Assembly (NCBI RefSeq): GCF_000385565.1
Contig: NC_021169.1
Coordinates: 1,780,571 to 1,844,570 of the forward strand
Length of the DNA stretch: 64,000 bases
From: Archaeoglobus sulfaticallidus PM70-1
Lineage (GTDB): Archaea > Halobacteriota > Archaeoglobi > Archaeoglobales > Archaeoglobaceae
Reading direction: 5' to 3'
In this document: one piece after another, positions 53,089-62,968 of the stretch
Position numbering within the stretch: position 1 is the stretch's first letter
Layout: each line of letters begins with the position of its first letter
Notes under the pieces: generated by a model
Database searches by the model: none
Seen by the model: the letters and a program-made list of their open reading frames with translations, nothing else
Told to the model about the DNA's origin: nothing
Made by a program: the position numbers and the translations under genes

Positions 53089-54654
53089 TTACTTACCTCC
53101 CTTCTTTTCCTCAGGCTTCCTGATCACGATCTTGTCGATATAGATCTTCGCATCCTTAATCACGAGCTTAATTCCGCCTCCAGCAGATGGCTGGGCCGGG
53201 ATCTGGATTTGTGGCAGTGCTGGAAGCTGGAGTGGCTGACCCGGCTGAGGAGCGAATACCTGTGGCTGTGCTGCTACTGCTGGCTGCTCTGCAACCTCCT
53301 CAGCCTCTTCAACCTCTTCCTCAACCTCCTCTTCAGCCTCCTCTACCCATCCCTCGGTTATCTTCTTGCCATCAACTGGTCTCACGACACCCTTAACAAC
53401 CGGGTGATCCACTTTCTTCAGAAACTCCTTGAGTTCATCGATTGTCTTTGCATCTTCCTCGGTTGCGATCTTGTCCCTTATGTCATCCGGTATGTACTTG
53501 GCAACCCTCTCCTTAAGTTCTTTTGGCATCCACACAACTCTGTACCATCCACCATCCGCCTGAATGAACTTTTTGCTTCTGAAGTAGCTTATACCGATAC
53601 CAAGGAAACCGGCGATCTGCTTTCCTCCACCGGTCTGACCAGCCATTGTTGAGAACGGCAGACCATTTGGTGCAGGCTCGGGATAACCTCTGTGCACCCA
53701 GCCAATACCGTCAACTTCTGGCATGTAAAAACCAATAACCTCGAAGCAACCGCAGGATGTGTGTGGATAGTCGAAGAAGCTGTGGAGCTTGACCCTCTCG
53801 TATTCTCCACCGCTCTCTTCCTTCGCAAACTCGTTAACACCGCTGTACTCTCCGCCGATTGGATCTATGATGTCACCCTTCGGAATAGCTTTGTTTGGTC
53901 CCTCCGGATCGACTCTTGCTGCTGCTCTGCCATCGAACCAGCTTATTGCACCACACAGAGATGGTCTGTCCGGGCTGACAACACAGACATTCGTTGGAGC
54001 AAAGCTCTGGCAGAGTGTGCATGAATAGAACTCATCAACATCCTCGTCATGCAAAGCCTCAACTCTTGCATCTCTCTCCTCGAATATTGGCATCGCAACC
54101 TCGTTTAGCAGCTTCTCAACGAGCTCAGCATCCGTGATGTACACAGCCTCAATCTTCTCGATGAACGGGAGCTCGTTCTTGAAGAGCATCATAGTTGCCT
54201 TTGCGATCTGCACAAAGCTGTTCAGTCCCTTCTTTATCGCACCCTTGCCGATTCTGATCCATATGTCATATCTCTGGTTAAGATGCATGTAGCCCTCAAG
54301 GTAGTTCTGGAAGTCGTGGTTTCTCCTCTCTATGACCGGCTCGAGATCGGTTTCAACCTGAGAGCCAGCTACATAATATATCATCGCATACGGGTAAGCC
54401 TTCCCCTCTTCCATCTCGTTCAGGTCTGGGCCAACTACAGTTACCTTCATGTCCTCAACTTCCTCTGCTGGAAGAGCCATAACCAGTTCAAAGCCCGGCT
54501 GCTCGGTTCCGCCAAGTTCCACATACATCTCTTTCTTCCTTATCCTCTCTCCTTCATACATGGGAGATATGTCAAACGGGAATTCAGCCTCCTCTCCAAC
54601 ACTCTCTATCTTCTTAACACCTTCTGGAATTTCGATTTTCTTTCTTTCCACCAA
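53089..54654 (-). CDS. cdhC: acetyl-CoA synthase beta subunit (CdhC)
   Basis: About 521 residues. It assembles acetyl-CoA from CO, methyl and CoA at the Ni-Ni-[4Fe4S] A-cluster. Cluster cysteines are visible in CTLCQSFAPTNVCVV near residue 215 and HTSCGCFEVIGF near 310. From about residue 420 an acidic Glu/Val-rich stretch and a Pro/Gln/Ala-rich linker lead to a compact tail GGGIKLVIKDAKIYIDKIVI, probably a docking domain to CdhDE. Of several clustered GTG/TTG codons, TTG 54654 fits the GGTGTT-plus-four-bases spacing. Confidence 0.95.
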   Translation of the reverse strand: MVERKKIEIPEGVKKIESVGEEAEFPFDISPMYEGERIRKKEMYVELGGTEQPGFELVMALPAEEVEDMKVTVVGPDLNEMEEGKAYPYAMIYYVAGSQVETDLEPVIERRNHDFQNYLEGYMHLNQRYDIWIRIGKGAIKKGLNSFVQIAKATMMLFKNELPFIEKIEAVYITDAELVEKLLNEVAMPIFEERDARVEALHDEDVDEFYSCTLCQSFAPTNVCVVSPDRPSLCGAISWFDGRAAARVDPEGPNKAIPKGDIIDPIGGEYSGVNEFAKEESGGEYERVKLHSFFDYPHTSCGCFEVIGFYMPEVDGIGWVHRGYPEPAPNGLPFSTMAGQTGGGKQIAGFLGIGISYFRSKKFIQADGGWYRVVWMPKELKERVAKYIPDDIRDKIATEEDAKTIDELKEFLKKVDHPVVKGVVRPVDGKKITEGWVEEAEEEVEEEVEEAEEVAEQPAVAAQPQVFAPQPGQPLQLPALPQIQIPAQPSAGGGIKLVIKDAKIYIDKIVIRKPEEKKGGK

Positions 54655-54687
54655 GATCAACACCCCCGATAAAATGATTAAAATAAA

Positions 54688-55218
54688 TTAAAGCTCATTT
54701 AAAATCTCATCAAGCAGTTTCAGGTAATCTTCTTCTTTCTTCCACAGATTTCCAAAGCTCATCGCGGCATTTGGATGGTAGTAGCGATCGATTGCCAGAG
54801 CTCTTATATGGGGTGCGAAGTTCTTTATTGCTGCGAGCATCTGGGAGCCGTGGTAGTATATCGTTCCGAGCATTAGTACCAGATCATAGTTGCCGTTGCC
54901 GTCGAGACCTTTCCACTCCGGATCGAGTAGGAACTGTGTGAGCTCATGCAGCACAGCATATTTGACATTGTTGCCCTTGTATCCAGCTTCAACGAATCTC
55001 GTTATCGCACTGCCAGTAGCAACTATAGTCATGCCCTTCTCAGCGAACCTCAGCACCCTTTCAAACATGGCATCAGTCATATCTGGCCCAACGATCAGCA
55101 GTGGTCTCTTTGCCCTCTTTATCATGTTCGCAACTGGCTTTCCTTTCTCAAGGAGGGTGGCCATCTTCGGCCCCGGGATGTTTGCCGCATCAAACGGCTG
55201 TTCAAACGCCTTTGCCAT
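54688..55218 (-). CDS. cdhB: acetyl-CoA decarbonylase/synthase epsilon subunit (CdhB)
   Basis: 176 residues. DHS-like Rossmann fold that binds the CODH alpha subunit. It contains the GPDMT nucleotide-binding turn near residue 45, [15 protein letters not shown] and [28 protein letters not shown] 55218 follows GGTGAT with a four-base spacer. Starts 10 bp after cdhA stops. Confidence 0.95.
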   Translation of the reverse strand: MAKAFEQPFDAANIPGPKMATLLEKGKPVANMIKRAKRPLLIVGPDMTDAMFERVLRFAEKGMTIVATGSAITRFVEAGYKGNNVKYAVLHELTQFLLDPEWKGLDGNGNYDLVLMLGTIYYHGSQMLAAIKNFAPHIRALAIDRYYHPNAAMSFGNLWKKEEDYLKLLDEILNEL

Positions 55219-55228
55219 TTCCATCACC

Positions 55229-57631
55229 TCACAGCGTCATGAATCCCTCTTTGAACAGCCTTTCCACGATCGTCGGGTTGAAGCCAGCGTAGTATGGTCT
55301 TACTGGACCTTCCACAATCTTCTTCTTGTCCCAGTCGATCTTCCAGCCGTGCTCCTCCTCAAGTATCTTCAGCAACTCCTCCCTCTTCGCCAGTGGCAGA
55401 TCGCTCTCTGTTCTTACATACAGGTGCCAGTCATCCGGCATCCTGCCGAGATACTTCATGCTCAGATCGATGTAGTGTGTGAGCTTTATTGACCTTCCTC
55501 TGTCAGTGTCGTTTGGCCTGAAGCAGAGCTTGGCGATGAGCGGTATCGCCTCCTCAACCGTTTCAGCAGCTACAAGCAGATCCTGTGGTGCGGGCTCTAT
55601 TCTCACCTGCTTTCCGGTTCTGACATCATAGACCATCCAGTCCTCGTCGTTGTATGGCCTGCCGAGGAATGCCCTTCTGTACTTGCTGCCGTGCGGTCCA
55701 ACAACCACAGGTATTCCAAGTCTGTTCACACCTGTTGCAATTGATGCTGCCTTCTGGCTGTAAGCACCCCATGCAACTCCGCAAGCCCCAAGCCTGTTGA
55801 GGATGTAGTCTGCAATCTCTTCAAAGTTCGCCCTTATGTTCCTCTTGGCAAATATCCTCGCAACCTTTATCGCAGCGCCGTGGATGTGGGCATTGGCAAC
55901 ACAGCTTCCGAGGTTTGCTACACAGCCACCGTCAAAGTCGTCGTTGTATTTCTCATACACTGTCAGACCATCCTCATCCTTGTACAACCCAGCGTCCATC
56001 GCCATGCAACCTGTGGTAACCACGATATAGTTCCTTGATGCAAACTCATCCATTATCGTGTAGGCATCCTTCGTTCCATTCGGATAGTTGCTGCATCCAA
56101 CTATTGCAATAATACCAGGAATCGTACCCAGAACGATTGGAGCACCAACATTCCTGATCTCGGAATCCCTGACTGGGCCTCTACTCCTCCTAACCTTCCC
56201 CTTCTCATTGATCAGCCTGTCCCAGGCAGCGTAGTTAAGCACATCTATGATCGGAATGTTCTTCGGACACACCTGCTCACATCTTCCACATGCGATGCAG
56301 ATGTCCCACTCATGCTCCAGCTTGCTCTTATCTCCATTCTCAGCAGCCTCCATTGCATCTCCAATCCTTATTCCCTGCGGGCAGGCGATTGTACAGTTTC
56401 CACACTGTGTGCATGACTTGACATAGTTGGCAAACTCCTCATCAGACAGCACTGGAGAGATCCCATCTCCTCTCATCTTTCTTCTCGCCCTTGCAACCTC
56501 TACAGCTACCTCACCCACCTTGAGCGGGTCGAGTATTACAACACCCGGATTTCCATCGAGCAGATACTTGATTATGTCCTTTGGATCTGCCTTTGTCATG
56601 TCTGGCAGGGCATGCATCGCCTTCTCATTTGTGCATATTACCGGAATTCCAAGTTTCTTCGTGTGGTAGAGAATATCAGCCCTTATGCACTGCTCATCAA
56701 TCACGATAACATCTGCAATTCCAGCCCTAATCGCTTTAAGCTGTCTGCCAAGAGAGCCAACGATCTTGGCCTTCTGGTAGTATCTCGTAACATCGTGAGC
56801 TGTACAGCAAATACCACCAAGATCCACCTCATCTCCGAGATTGTTCTCGTCGATGTAGTCTGCGATGTCAATGGCTGGAGGTGCATGATGACCTATGACA
56901 AGAACAACAGCTTTACTTCTGTCCAAAACACCCATACCAACTTCGATGTATGGCTGGTTGCTCTCACCCTTCGGGAATCCAAATGCACAGATCTGAGCTA
57001 TATCTGCAATCTCCTTACCAAGGGCATCGATCATACCCAGATGAAGAGCCTTGGACTCATAATCGAGATAGCTTCCTTCCTGTCCGGTGTGGACAGAATC
57101 CATAACCTGAACGATTTGCTCTTCAGCATATCTCAAAGCTCTTTCAAGGTCAGCGAGAGTTTTCGGCTTAATTCCGGTTATGAGCTCTGTCAGAGGTGCA
57201 ACTTCAGCAATTTCAGGGCCAAGATCTACAGGAATCTCATCAAGCTTCTTGCCAAGCATGTGCTCAATATCATGCAGCATGTGTCTTGCATGCCCTGTGT
57301 GGCATGCTGTTCCCATCGCACAGGCTATCGTAACAATTCTGCCTGTTTGAGCGGCTAAATCAATTCCACAGGCTCCCCTCTTGTTGCCTGTCAGATCACA
57401 CTTACCCATCGTACAGAGACAGCACATGTCACAATACGGGGCATAGAAGGGCTTGTACCTTTTGAGCAATAGGAAGTCCCAATCCCTGAGGGTTGCAATC
57501 CCCGGCATCGGTGTTGGACCCATTGGAGCCCATTCCTTCTCCTCTTCCTCCTCCACGACTTTTCCTATCTTTATGCTTACATTTTTCAGTTCATCCAGAA
57601 CAAATATTCCTTCCTTTAATTCAAAAGCCAC
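55229..57631 (-). CDS. cdhA: CO dehydrogenase alpha subunit of ACDS (CdhA)
   Basis: About 800 residues. Ni-Fe-S CO dehydrogenase. N-terminal cysteines ([23 protein letters not shown] near residues 67-90) bind clusters B and D. Two ferredoxin-type 4Fe-4S motifs [12 protein letters not shown] and [12 protein letters not shown] lie near 405-450. C-cluster ligands follow in [14 protein letters not shown] near 570 and [17 protein letters not shown] 57631 is preferred (GGTGGA four bases upstream) over GTG 57640. First gene of the operon cdhA-B-C-cooC-D-E, carrying out CO2 reduction to CO in carbon fixation or the reverse. Confidence 0.96.
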   Translation of the reverse strand: MAFELKEGIFVLDELKNVSIKIGKVVEEEEEKEWAPMGPTPMPGIATLRDWDFLLLKRYKPFYAPYCDMCCLCTMGKCDLTGNKRGACGIDLAAQTGRIVTIACAMGTACHTGHARHMLHDIEHMLGKKLDEIPVDLGPEIAEVAPLTELITGIKPKTLADLERALRYAEEQIVQVMDSVHTGQEGSYLDYESKALHLGMIDALGKEIADIAQICAFGFPKGESNQPYIEVGMGVLDRSKAVVLVIGHHAPPAIDIADYIDENNLGDEVDLGGICCTAHDVTRYYQKAKIVGSLGRQLKAIRAGIADVIVIDEQCIRADILYHTKKLGIPVICTNEKAMHALPDMTKADPKDIIKYLLDGNPGVVILDPLKVGEVAVEVARARRKMRGDGISPVLSDEEFANYVKSCTQCGNCTIACPQGIRIGDAMEAAENGDKSKLEHEWDICIACGRCEQVCPKNIPIIDVLNYAAWDRLINEKGKVRRSRGPVRDSEIRNVGAPIVLGTIPGIIAIVGCSNYPNGTKDAYTIMDEFASRNYIVVTTGCMAMDAGLYKDEDGLTVYEKYNDDFDGGCVANLGSCVANAHIHGAAIKVARIFAKRNIRANFEEIADYILNRLGACGVAWGAYSQKAASIATGVNRLGIPVVVGPHGSKYRRAFLGRPYNDEDWMVYDVRTGKQVRIEPAPQDLLVAAETVEEAIPLIAKLCFRPNDTDRGRSIKLTHYIDLSMKYLGRMPDDWHLYVRTESDLPLAKREELLKILEEEHGWKIDWDKKKIVEGPVRPYYAGFNPTIVERLFKEGFMTL

Positions 57632-57800
57632 AATTTCCACCTCCGAGGGTATCTATAAATATTACCTCCTCCGAATTCAAATAACAAACCACTAAACCAA
57701 CATATCTTGAACCTAATTTTTCAGTCCCCCTCCCTGCGGTTCTACTGATCACTAAACTCAAATTATCTCAAAGCGTTTTGGTTTACTGATTTATAAGTTA
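57632..57800 (-). promoter_or_regulatory. cdh operon upstream region with two candidate promoters
   Basis: On the minus strand a TATA-like ACTTATAA lies at 57790-57797, which would give a leader of about 135 nt. A second TTATAGAT at 57651-57658 would place the start at or next to the cdhA GTG. The leader holds two Shine-Dalgarno-like sequences, GGAGGAGGT near 57665-57673 and GGAGGTG near 57638-57644, and the decamer TTGGTTTAGT (57691-57700) also present upstream of rbcL. It is otherwise gene-free. Confidence 0.45.
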
Positions 57801-57882
57801 ATCGATATTGTTCAACCAGTAGCAATTTTTTAATCAAAGTAATACTAAGTAATAAAAATTCAAAAAATTTTCTTATTAGATG

Positions 57883-58719
57883 CTAATTGAGGCTATACTT
57901 CCTCTTAACCTCTTTGGATTTGAGAACTTCCGCCCCGACAGCCTCAGAAACTTCTACGAGCATGCCCTTTATCTTCGATGTCGTGGATTTTTCATCAATA
58001 ACTATTTTGTCCGTTTCAGTGACCTCAAGAGCCTTGATTATGAACTCCTTGTTCAGGTGATCGAAAGTGTACTTCGCAAAGCTGTGGCCAAATGTGAAAG
58101 TCGTATTCAGGATTATCTCGGTCTGTCTTGGAGCATAATGCGTGCCTCCAACACTTATCGCAACATCCCAGCTCTTTCGTTCATCGTTTATTGCTGAGAC
58201 AATGGACTCAGCAACTATTCTGCCAGCATCCTCGTTTTTCCACTCCTCCTCGCCCGAACCGATTTCGTAGAAGGCGGAAGGAGTTTTTATCTCAGATGGG
58301 CCGTGATGTGTAACCTCAAGTGTGAAGCTGAACTCAGGTAACTGATCTATTCTTTCGTTTAAAGCCAGCACATAGTTCTTTATCGTTATCGGGGCTGGCT
58401 TAGCCAATGAATAGGGCTTACCACCAAAATCAGCCGTTCCGATATTCCCGGAGACATGAACTGTGAATATCTTCCTGCCATCCGCACTTCTGTGTCTGGA
58501 GGCAAAGATTATCTCGTTAAAGTCAATATACTTTTTCAGCTTTTCATCGATGTGGTCTGCGTAGATCAGCCTCTCCCTGATTTCGGCAATTGAAATCCTA
58601 TCCCCAATATGGAATTCGATGTCATCAATCACTTTTTTGTCAAGATCAAGCATTGAGAGGAGATGATCCTTTATGTTCATCCCGGCTATATCGCTTTTGC
58701 TGCATATCACCAAGTACAT
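57883..58719 (-). CDS. dtdA: D-aminoacyl-tRNA deacylase (archaeal DTD2 type)
   Basis: 278 residues. It removes D-amino acids (and some aldehyde adducts) from tRNA. Family segments: SRHRSADGRKIFTVHVSGN near residue 75, TLEVTHHGPSEIKTPSAFYEIGS near 135, VGGTHYAPR near 195 and the C-terminal GHSFAKYTFD. ATG 58719 follows GGTGA with a four-base spacer. Directly downstream of the methionine aminopeptidase gene (about 19 bp), so probably co-transcribed. Confidence 0.93.
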   Translation of the reverse strand: MYLVICSKSDIAGMNIKDHLLSMLDLDKKVIDDIEFHIGDRISIAEIRERLIYADHIDEKLKKYIDFNEIIFASRHRSADGRKIFTVHVSGNIGTADFGGKPYSLAKPAPITIKNYVLALNERIDQLPEFSFTLEVTHHGPSEIKTPSAFYEIGSGEEEWKNEDAGRIVAESIVSAINDERKSWDVAISVGGTHYAPRQTEIILNTTFTFGHSFAKYTFDHLNKEFIIKALEVTETDKIVIDEKSTTSKIKGMLVEVSEAVGAEVLKSKEVKRKYSLN

Positions 58720-58738
58720 GCCTTCACCCATCAGGAAA

Positions 58739-59611
58739 TCAGGTTACAATCCTCGCTCCATCTTCTTCGACAATAACCGTATGTTCAGCCTGTGACACCA
58801 GTCCTTTTGCGATCTCGGTCAGCACAGGATACCCTCTCAGAACTCCGGCCCTGACAAGCTGTCCTATGACTATATCTGAGGCATTCTCCAGCCACCTTTT
58901 TGCGAAGGGCAGTGTCTTGTACTTCTCTATCTCTTTCAGAAGGGCTTTAGCTTTCTTCATCCTTACTGGCCTGATAGCCTTCAGCGAGAATATCTCCGTC
59001 TCCCCTCTCTCCCCAACCTTCCCGGCACCATCGGTTGCAAACGGCTCTATCGCTATTACCATTCCCTCTTCGAGCTTAACTCCCCTCTCAGTACCATAGT
59101 TCAGGATGGATGGTGGGGCGTGGGCTATATAGGGCAGCAGACCATGGCCCGTGAGGTTCACAACTGGCCTGAAGCCGAACTCCCTTATCTCACTCTCTAT
59201 CACCCTGCCAATCACAGCAGTATCAACTCCTGCATGGATTTCCTCAATCGCTCTTTTCAGCGCGTTTTCAGAGGCTTTTACAAGGTCATCGTTATCTCCA
59301 AGGTCGATTGTTATCGCAGTATCAGCGATTATGCCCTCGATGTGTGCCCCGATATCAAGCTTAACAATGTCACCTTCATTGAATTCCCTCGTATCTCCCT
59401 TTTTTGGGGTGAAATGAGCTGCATCACTATTTATCGAAATGTTGCAGGGAAAAGCCGGTTCCCCACCGAGTTCTCTTATCCTGTTCTCCACAAATTCCGC
59501 AACTTCAAGGAGCTTAACTCCCGGCTTGACAAGGGGTTTTACTTCCTCTTTAACAGTCTTGAGAATTTTTCCAGCCTCAATGGTTTTTTCATGAATCTCT
59601 TCAAGTTCCAT
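58739..59611 (-). CDS. map: methionine aminopeptidase, type II
   Basis: 290 residues, pita-bread fold. Metal ligands are found in VKLDIGAHIEGIIADTA (two Asp), GHGLLPYIAHAPPSI (His), an EPFATDG Glu and the final HTVIVEEDGA Glu. The insert typical of type II enzymes is present between about 170 and 230. Removes initiator Met. ATG 59611 lies about 25 bp after an A/T-rich TTTTAAAA box, indicating a leaderless mRNA. Confidence 0.95.
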   Translation of the reverse strand: MELEEIHEKTIEAGKILKTVKEEVKPLVKPGVKLLEVAEFVENRIRELGGEPAFPCNISINSDAAHFTPKKGDTREFNEGDIVKLDIGAHIEGIIADTAITIDLGDNDDLVKASENALKRAIEEIHAGVDTAVIGRVIESEIREFGFRPVVNLTGHGLLPYIAHAPPSILNYGTERGVKLEEGMVIAIEPFATDGAGKVGERGETEIFSLKAIRPVRMKKAKALLKEIEKYKTLPFAKRWLENASDIVIGQLVRAGVLRGYPVLTEIAKGLVSQAEHTVIVEEDGARIVT

Positions 59612-59670
59612 AGCCAAGCTAATCTACAAAGTTTTAAAAAAATTTATCTGTTCTCAAACTCTCATGCAGA

Positions 59671-61074
59671 TCAGTCTCTCGCGAAGAGCACATTCTCGGG
59701 CTTTCCGGCAGGTGGGTTGTAGTTCGGCGGGAAGATTCCCACCTTCCTTGCCTCCTCAACCAGCCAGTCTCTGTGATCGGGATGTGCAAGCCTTATCAAA
59801 GCTAAAGCCCTCTCCTTAACGCTGTAACCTCTCAGATACGCGACACCCCATTCCGTGACAACATACTGTGTCATCGATCTTGGGACTGTAACGGCAGCAC
59901 CCTTATCCAGCACAGGCAAAATTCTCGAGTCTCCCTTGTAGGTTGAGTACAGCCCGAGAATGCTCTTTCCCTTCCTGTCTCTCGAGAACAGGCATCCCAT
60001 GACAAAATCGAGCTGTCCTCCAGTGCCACTAACCTGGAAGAGCTTGCATGTTGGAGTCCTCAGCCCCATCTGCTCTGAGTTCACTTGTCCCATCAGATCG
60101 ATCTGGGCAGCACCGTTTATCGAGAACATCTTGGGCTGCTGGGAAATTATGAAGGGATCGTTCGTGTAATCGACAGGGTATGTTGCCACAGACGGATTCC
60201 TGTCTAGGTACTCATACAAATTCTTGGTCCCCATCGTGAATGTGAAGACCGACTTGCCCTTGTCGAGTTTCTTGTTGTTGTTCGTAACTATTCCCTCATT
60301 TATCAGTTCAAGGATCCCATCTCCCATCATCTCGGTGTGTATGCCCAAGTCCTTAACTCCGGATTCCTTCATTATCTTGACCACAGAGTCGGGCATGCCT
60401 CCTATACCAACCTGAACGGTCATGCCGTCTTCAAGCAATCCGGCCTCGAATATGTTCTCCGCGATCATCTTGTCCTCCTCGTTGGGCGGCATCGTGAATG
60501 GCAGGAAGGGTGTCGGGAATTCCTTATCCTCAACGATGTAGTCTGCCTCCGAGATGTGGATTATCTCATCATATCCACCATAAATCCACGGCATATCTTC
60601 CTTCACAATGAGTACAACCTTCTTCGCAGATTCTGCAAGGGCTTTTAGGTGTGAACAGGTTAAACCAAAGTTGAAGTAACCATTTTTGTCCATTGGAGTT
60701 ACAGGAAGGAACACGATATCGATCTTGTCCTTAAACACCTCTCTCGCAATTCTGGGAACATCATGATATAGATTGGGCTTAAAAACGCAAACCCCAAGAT
60801 TCCTGCTACACTCTCTGACCGGTGCGAGCAAAAAACCGCTCGTCCACTTGAAGATCTCCCTGTCAGGATCAACTCTGAGCATTTCATAGCTCGAAATGTC
60901 TATGAATGTTCCAACCTTCACCTCAGTAAACTCATCCTTCCTCTTGGCCAGATACTTATCGATTATCAGTGCAGTATTAACAGCCCCTCCAAGCTCAATC
61001 CACATACCATCCTCTACCAAACCGGCAGCTTCCTCTGCAGAAATCAATTTTTTATCATACTCATCTTTGTACAA
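59671..61074 (-). CDS. acetyl-CoA hydrolase/transferase family CoA-transferase
   Basis: 467 residues. Family I-type CoA-transferase in the 4-hydroxybutyrate/butyrate:acetyl-CoA group, with the active-site Glu in GIHTEMMGDG near residue 243 and the downstream GTGGQLDFVMG CoA loop near 350. The TTG start at 61074 follows GGGGGTGGT. It may exchange CoA between acetate and other acyl-CoAs, linking to the acetyl-CoA made by Cdh; exact acids unknown. Single gene. Confidence 0.9.
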   Translation of the reverse strand: MYKDEYDKKLISAEEAAGLVEDGMWIELGGAVNTALIIDKYLAKRKDEFTEVKVGTFIDISSYEMLRVDPDREIFKWTSGFLLAPVRECSRNLGVCVFKPNLYHDVPRIAREVFKDKIDIVFLPVTPMDKNGYFNFGLTCSHLKALAESAKKVVLIVKEDMPWIYGGYDEIIHISEADYIVEDKEFPTPFLPFTMPPNEEDKMIAENIFEAGLLEDGMTVQVGIGGMPDSVVKIMKESGVKDLGIHTEMMGDGILELINEGIVTNNNKKLDKGKSVFTFTMGTKNLYEYLDRNPSVATYPVDYTNDPFIISQQPKMFSINGAAQIDLMGQVNSEQMGLRTPTCKLFQVSGTGGQLDFVMGCLFSRDRKGKSILGLYSTYKGDSRILPVLDKGAAVTVPRSMTQYVVTEWGVAYLRGYSVKERALALIRLAHPDHRDWLVEEARKVGIFPPNYNPPAGKPENVLFARD

Positions 61075-61252
61075 TTGACCACCCCCACGATTTTTTGATC
61101 CAAATATAGGTAGAGTATAAGAATTTTCCTGATTTTAATTTTAGATAGTGGAGTAAATGAAAAAAAGGGGGAATAAAATCCGATTAATCGGTATTTAAAA
61201 GAATAGATTTAAATATTTCGGTTGATGAATGATTAATAGTTTGTAATATTCA

Positions 61253-62686
61253 CTAACCCTTTGCCACTCCGATGGGCCTCAGTCTGGCAACGAGCAGGGA
61301 TATTCCGGCGTTGTGAACGACATCCACAACCACATCGCTCAGCTTGTAGGCCTGTGGAGCTTCCTCTGCCAGAATCGCTCCATGAGTTGCTCTAACATAG
61401 ATTCCTTTTCTGGCAAGCTCATCCTTAACCCTGCTCCCTCTCAGCTTTCTTTTAGCCATTGCCCTGCTCATAACCCTTCCACTCCCATGGCATGTCGAGC
61501 CAAAGGTCTCCTTCATCGCCTTCTCAGTTCCGAGCAGGATGTAGCTGGCAGTTCCCATGCTACCGGGTATCAGGACTGGCTGTCCTATCTTAGTGTAGTC
61601 TTCTGGCAGTTCCTTGGAGTTTCTGCCAAAGGCTCTGGTTGCTCCCTTTCTGTGGATGCAAAGCTTCATCTTCTCTCCATTCACATAGTGTTCCTCGAAC
61701 TTCGCTATGTTGTGGGCAACATCGTATATCAGATCCATGCCCAGATCCGAGCCAAATATTTTCTCAAAGGTCTCCCTCGTCCAGTGGGTTATTATCTGCC
61801 TGTTAGCCCATGCGTAGTTGGCACTCGCGGCCATCCCAGCAAAGTAATCCTCTCCTTCCCTGCTCTTTATTGGAGCGCAAGCAAGCTGCTTGTCTGGAAG
61901 GGAAATATGGTACTTTCTAACTGCTCGATTAAGCACCTCGAGGGAGTCCGTACAAACTTGGTGGCCAAGCCCTCTGCTACCACAGTGGATCATAACCGTG
62001 ACCATACCCTCTTCAAGCCCCATGACCTTAGCAGCCTCCTCATTGTAGATCTTTTCCACATACTGCACCTCTAGGAAATGGTTGCCACTGCCAAGAGTTC
62101 CAAGCTGGGGTTTTCCCCTATTCTTCGCTTTTTTACTGACAACATCTCCCCTGCCGCCTTCGAGACACCCATTCTCCTCGCAGTGCTTGAGATCTTCTTT
62201 AGTGCCGAAGCCGTTCCTGACAGCCCATTCTGCCCCCTTAACGAAAATCTCATCGAGTTCATCATCAGTAACTCTCAGCCTGCCCTCGCTTCCAACTCCA
62301 GAAGGTACTGCCACGAAAAGCTCATCTATGAGCTCTTTTATCTTTGGTCTAACCTCATCAACAGTCAGATTGCTCCTCAAAACTCTAACACCGCAGTTTA
62401 TGTCAAATCCAACTCCTCCTGGAGACACCACACCCTCCTCTGCATCAAAACCCGCTACACCTCCGATAGGAAAGCCATAACCAACATGAACATCAGGCAT
62501 GACAAGTGATGCGTACTGAATGCCCGGCATCGTTGCGACATTCGCAGCCTGCTCAACCGCATCCCTCTCCAGAATATCCATCAGCTCCCTGTTGATGTAG
62601 AAATAAGCCGGAACCTTCATTCCCTTCTTGTATGTTTTTGGCAACTCCCATTTGTAATTCGTAATCTTCTTCAGAACATTTTCCAC
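61253..62686 (-). CDS. rtcB: tRNA-splicing ligase RtcB
   Basis: About 477 residues. GTP- and Mn-dependent RNA ligase joining 2',3'-cyclic phosphate and 5'-OH ends, including tRNA exon halves. Signature residues: MPDVHVGYGFPIGGVAGFD, FDINCGVRVL (metal-binding Cys) near 95, GTLGSGNHFLEVQ near 200, HCGSRGLGHQ, and HGSGRVMSR with the guanylylated His near 405. No intein. GTG 62686 follows GGGGGTGAT; upstream in-frame codons to 62782 are unlikely to be coding. Confidence 0.96.
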   Translation of the reverse strand: MENVLKKITNYKWELPKTYKKGMKVPAYFYINRELMDILERDAVEQAANVATMPGIQYASLVMPDVHVGYGFPIGGVAGFDAEEGVVSPGGVGFDINCGVRVLRSNLTVDEVRPKIKELIDELFVAVPSGVGSEGRLRVTDDELDEIFVKGAEWAVRNGFGTKEDLKHCEENGCLEGGRGDVVSKKAKNRGKPQLGTLGSGNHFLEVQYVEKIYNEEAAKVMGLEEGMVTVMIHCGSRGLGHQVCTDSLEVLNRAVRKYHISLPDKQLACAPIKSREGEDYFAGMAASANYAWANRQIITHWTRETFEKIFGSDLGMDLIYDVAHNIAKFEEHYVNGEKMKLCIHRKGATRAFGRNSKELPEDYTKIGQPVLIPGSMGTASYILLGTEKAMKETFGSTCHGSGRVMSRAMAKRKLRGSRVKDELARKGIYVRATHGAILAEEAPQAYKLSDVVVDVVHNAGISLLVARLRPIGVAKG

Positions 62687-62968
62687 AGAATCACCCCCAA
62701 TGAGCTTTAGAATCTCAGATTGTTTAAAAAAATGTGGCAACAAGATATATAGTTTTATCCCTAGTTTTACAGCACTCAACATGCAGTAGCCAAAGTATAG
62801 AGTGTATCCAAGTTACAGAAAACATGGTTAAGTGAATGTTAAGTGAAAAATCTTAACTCCAAAGAAGCCCAGCTTCTGTGAAAGATGTCGATTCTTTCAA
62901 TTTTGCAAGCTTTCTGCCTCATGCGTTTTTAATAAAAACAGTTTTGCTTTTGCTCAAAAATTAAAAAA

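Noticed and set aside
56612-57358. 248-codon plus-strand frame
   Set aside because: Antisense of cdhA, whose cysteine motifs occupy the same region.
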